6,465 bases of DNA, taken from NCBI GenBank assembly GCA_027295975.1, contig JAPUJX010000584.1, forward strand, positions 1 to 6,465, in the 5' to 3' direction. The stretch's first letter is position 1. Every line of letters begins with the position of its first letter. The translations under genes and the position numbers were made by a program. The notes under the pieces were generated by a model. The model was not told the origin of the DNA and made no database searches. It worked only from the letters and a program-made list of their open reading frames with translations. Below are positions 6,208-6,465 of the stretch, in pieces. The DNA comes from Gammaproteobacteria bacterium. Its GTDB lineage: Bacteria; Pseudomonadota; Gammaproteobacteria; Pseudomonadales; Azotimanducaceae.

Positions 6208-6465
6208 TTACCAGGAACATCCTCTGGCTGCGATCGGCCAGAAACTGTGAACCAGGTCATCGTTGCACACCCAATACCCATCATGCAGGTTCACCGTTGG
6301 ATCGCAGTGCGGGGTGATAAACCGCTGAATGCCTCCGAGCACCGGTTCCTGGGTGCCCTTCTGCAGAATAACGATCCCATGTTCGTCCCCGCCAAAACGA
6401 AACTTGCTCCCGGCAATTGTCATTGGCTCGGGGTTCACCGTATCCGAGGCGAACGCCTTGTACCC
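6208..6465 (-). CDS. C-terminal fragment of an unrecognised protein, cut by the window edge
   Basis: The frame is open from the right edge to a TAA at 6210-6208, giving 85 codons without a confirmed start; GTG 6438 is in frame but the reading continues upstream of it. Codon use resembles the neighbouring genes, and no competing frame is open on either strand, so it is probably real. The sequence has three cysteines (C54, C67, C83 of the visible part) and three tryptophans, with segments such as GIQRFITPHCDPTVNLHDGY and a GCSW end. No membrane helix is visible. It does not resemble the C-terminus of ComEC, which often precedes exbB in related clusters. The stop lies 30 bases before exbB, so it may be co-transcribed. 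I do not recognise the family and assign no function. Confidence 0.6.
   Translation of the reverse strand, partial: GYKAFASDTVNPEPMTIAGSKFRFGGDEHGIVILQKGTQEPVLGGIQRFITPHCDPTVNLHDGYWVCNDDLVHSFWPIAARGCSW

Overview
The window reads as chromosomal DNA of a Gram-negative bacterium, most likely a gammaproteobacterium. The main evidence is a minus-strand block for envelope and lipid A biogenesis in the order exbB, exbD, msbA, lpxK, kdsB, an arrangement familiar from Pseudomonas-like genomes. Base composition is moderately GC-rich, and no phage, plasmid or transposase gene is visible.

Layout from left to right. Positions 1-402 (minus) hold the first 134 codons of an AlkB-type 2-oxoglutarate/Fe(II) dioxygenase that runs off the left edge. 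A short divergent intergenic region with a TATAAT box leads to a plus-strand short-chain dehydrogenase (490-1260) very like the HSD17B10 / 3-hydroxyacyl-CoA dehydrogenase type II family. This gene is tail-to-tail with kdsB (1270-2052, minus), with only 9 bases between the stop codons. kdsB overlaps by one base the end of a very large reading frame (2052 to about 4970, minus) that encodes MsbA and LpxK as one continuous polypeptide. A 163-bp MITE-like inverted-repeat element (4955-5117) sits between that fusion gene and exbD (5132-5557). exbD overlaps exbB (5554-6177) by four bases. At the right edge is the C-terminal end (6208-6465, minus) of an unrecognised protein.

How the genes work together: ExbB/ExbD form a proton-driven inner-membrane motor of the TolQR/ExbBD type. 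LpxK phosphorylates the lipid A precursor at the 4' position, KdsB activates Kdo as CMP-Kdo for transfer to that precursor, and MsbA flips the finished core-lipid A across the inner membrane. AlkB (repair of alkylated nucleic acid) and the dehydrogenase (probably acyl-CoA or branched-chain amino acid catabolism) are functionally separate and divergently transcribed from each other.

The most unusual points are: (1) the MsbA-LpxK in-frame fusion; (2) the hairpin-forming mobile-element-like repeat between exbD and msbA, which now supplies the first ATG of the fusion gene; and (3) a 14-base copy of the end of that element at the kdsB/dehydrogenase junction, which contains the kdsB stop codon and may mark a rearrangement breakpoint.
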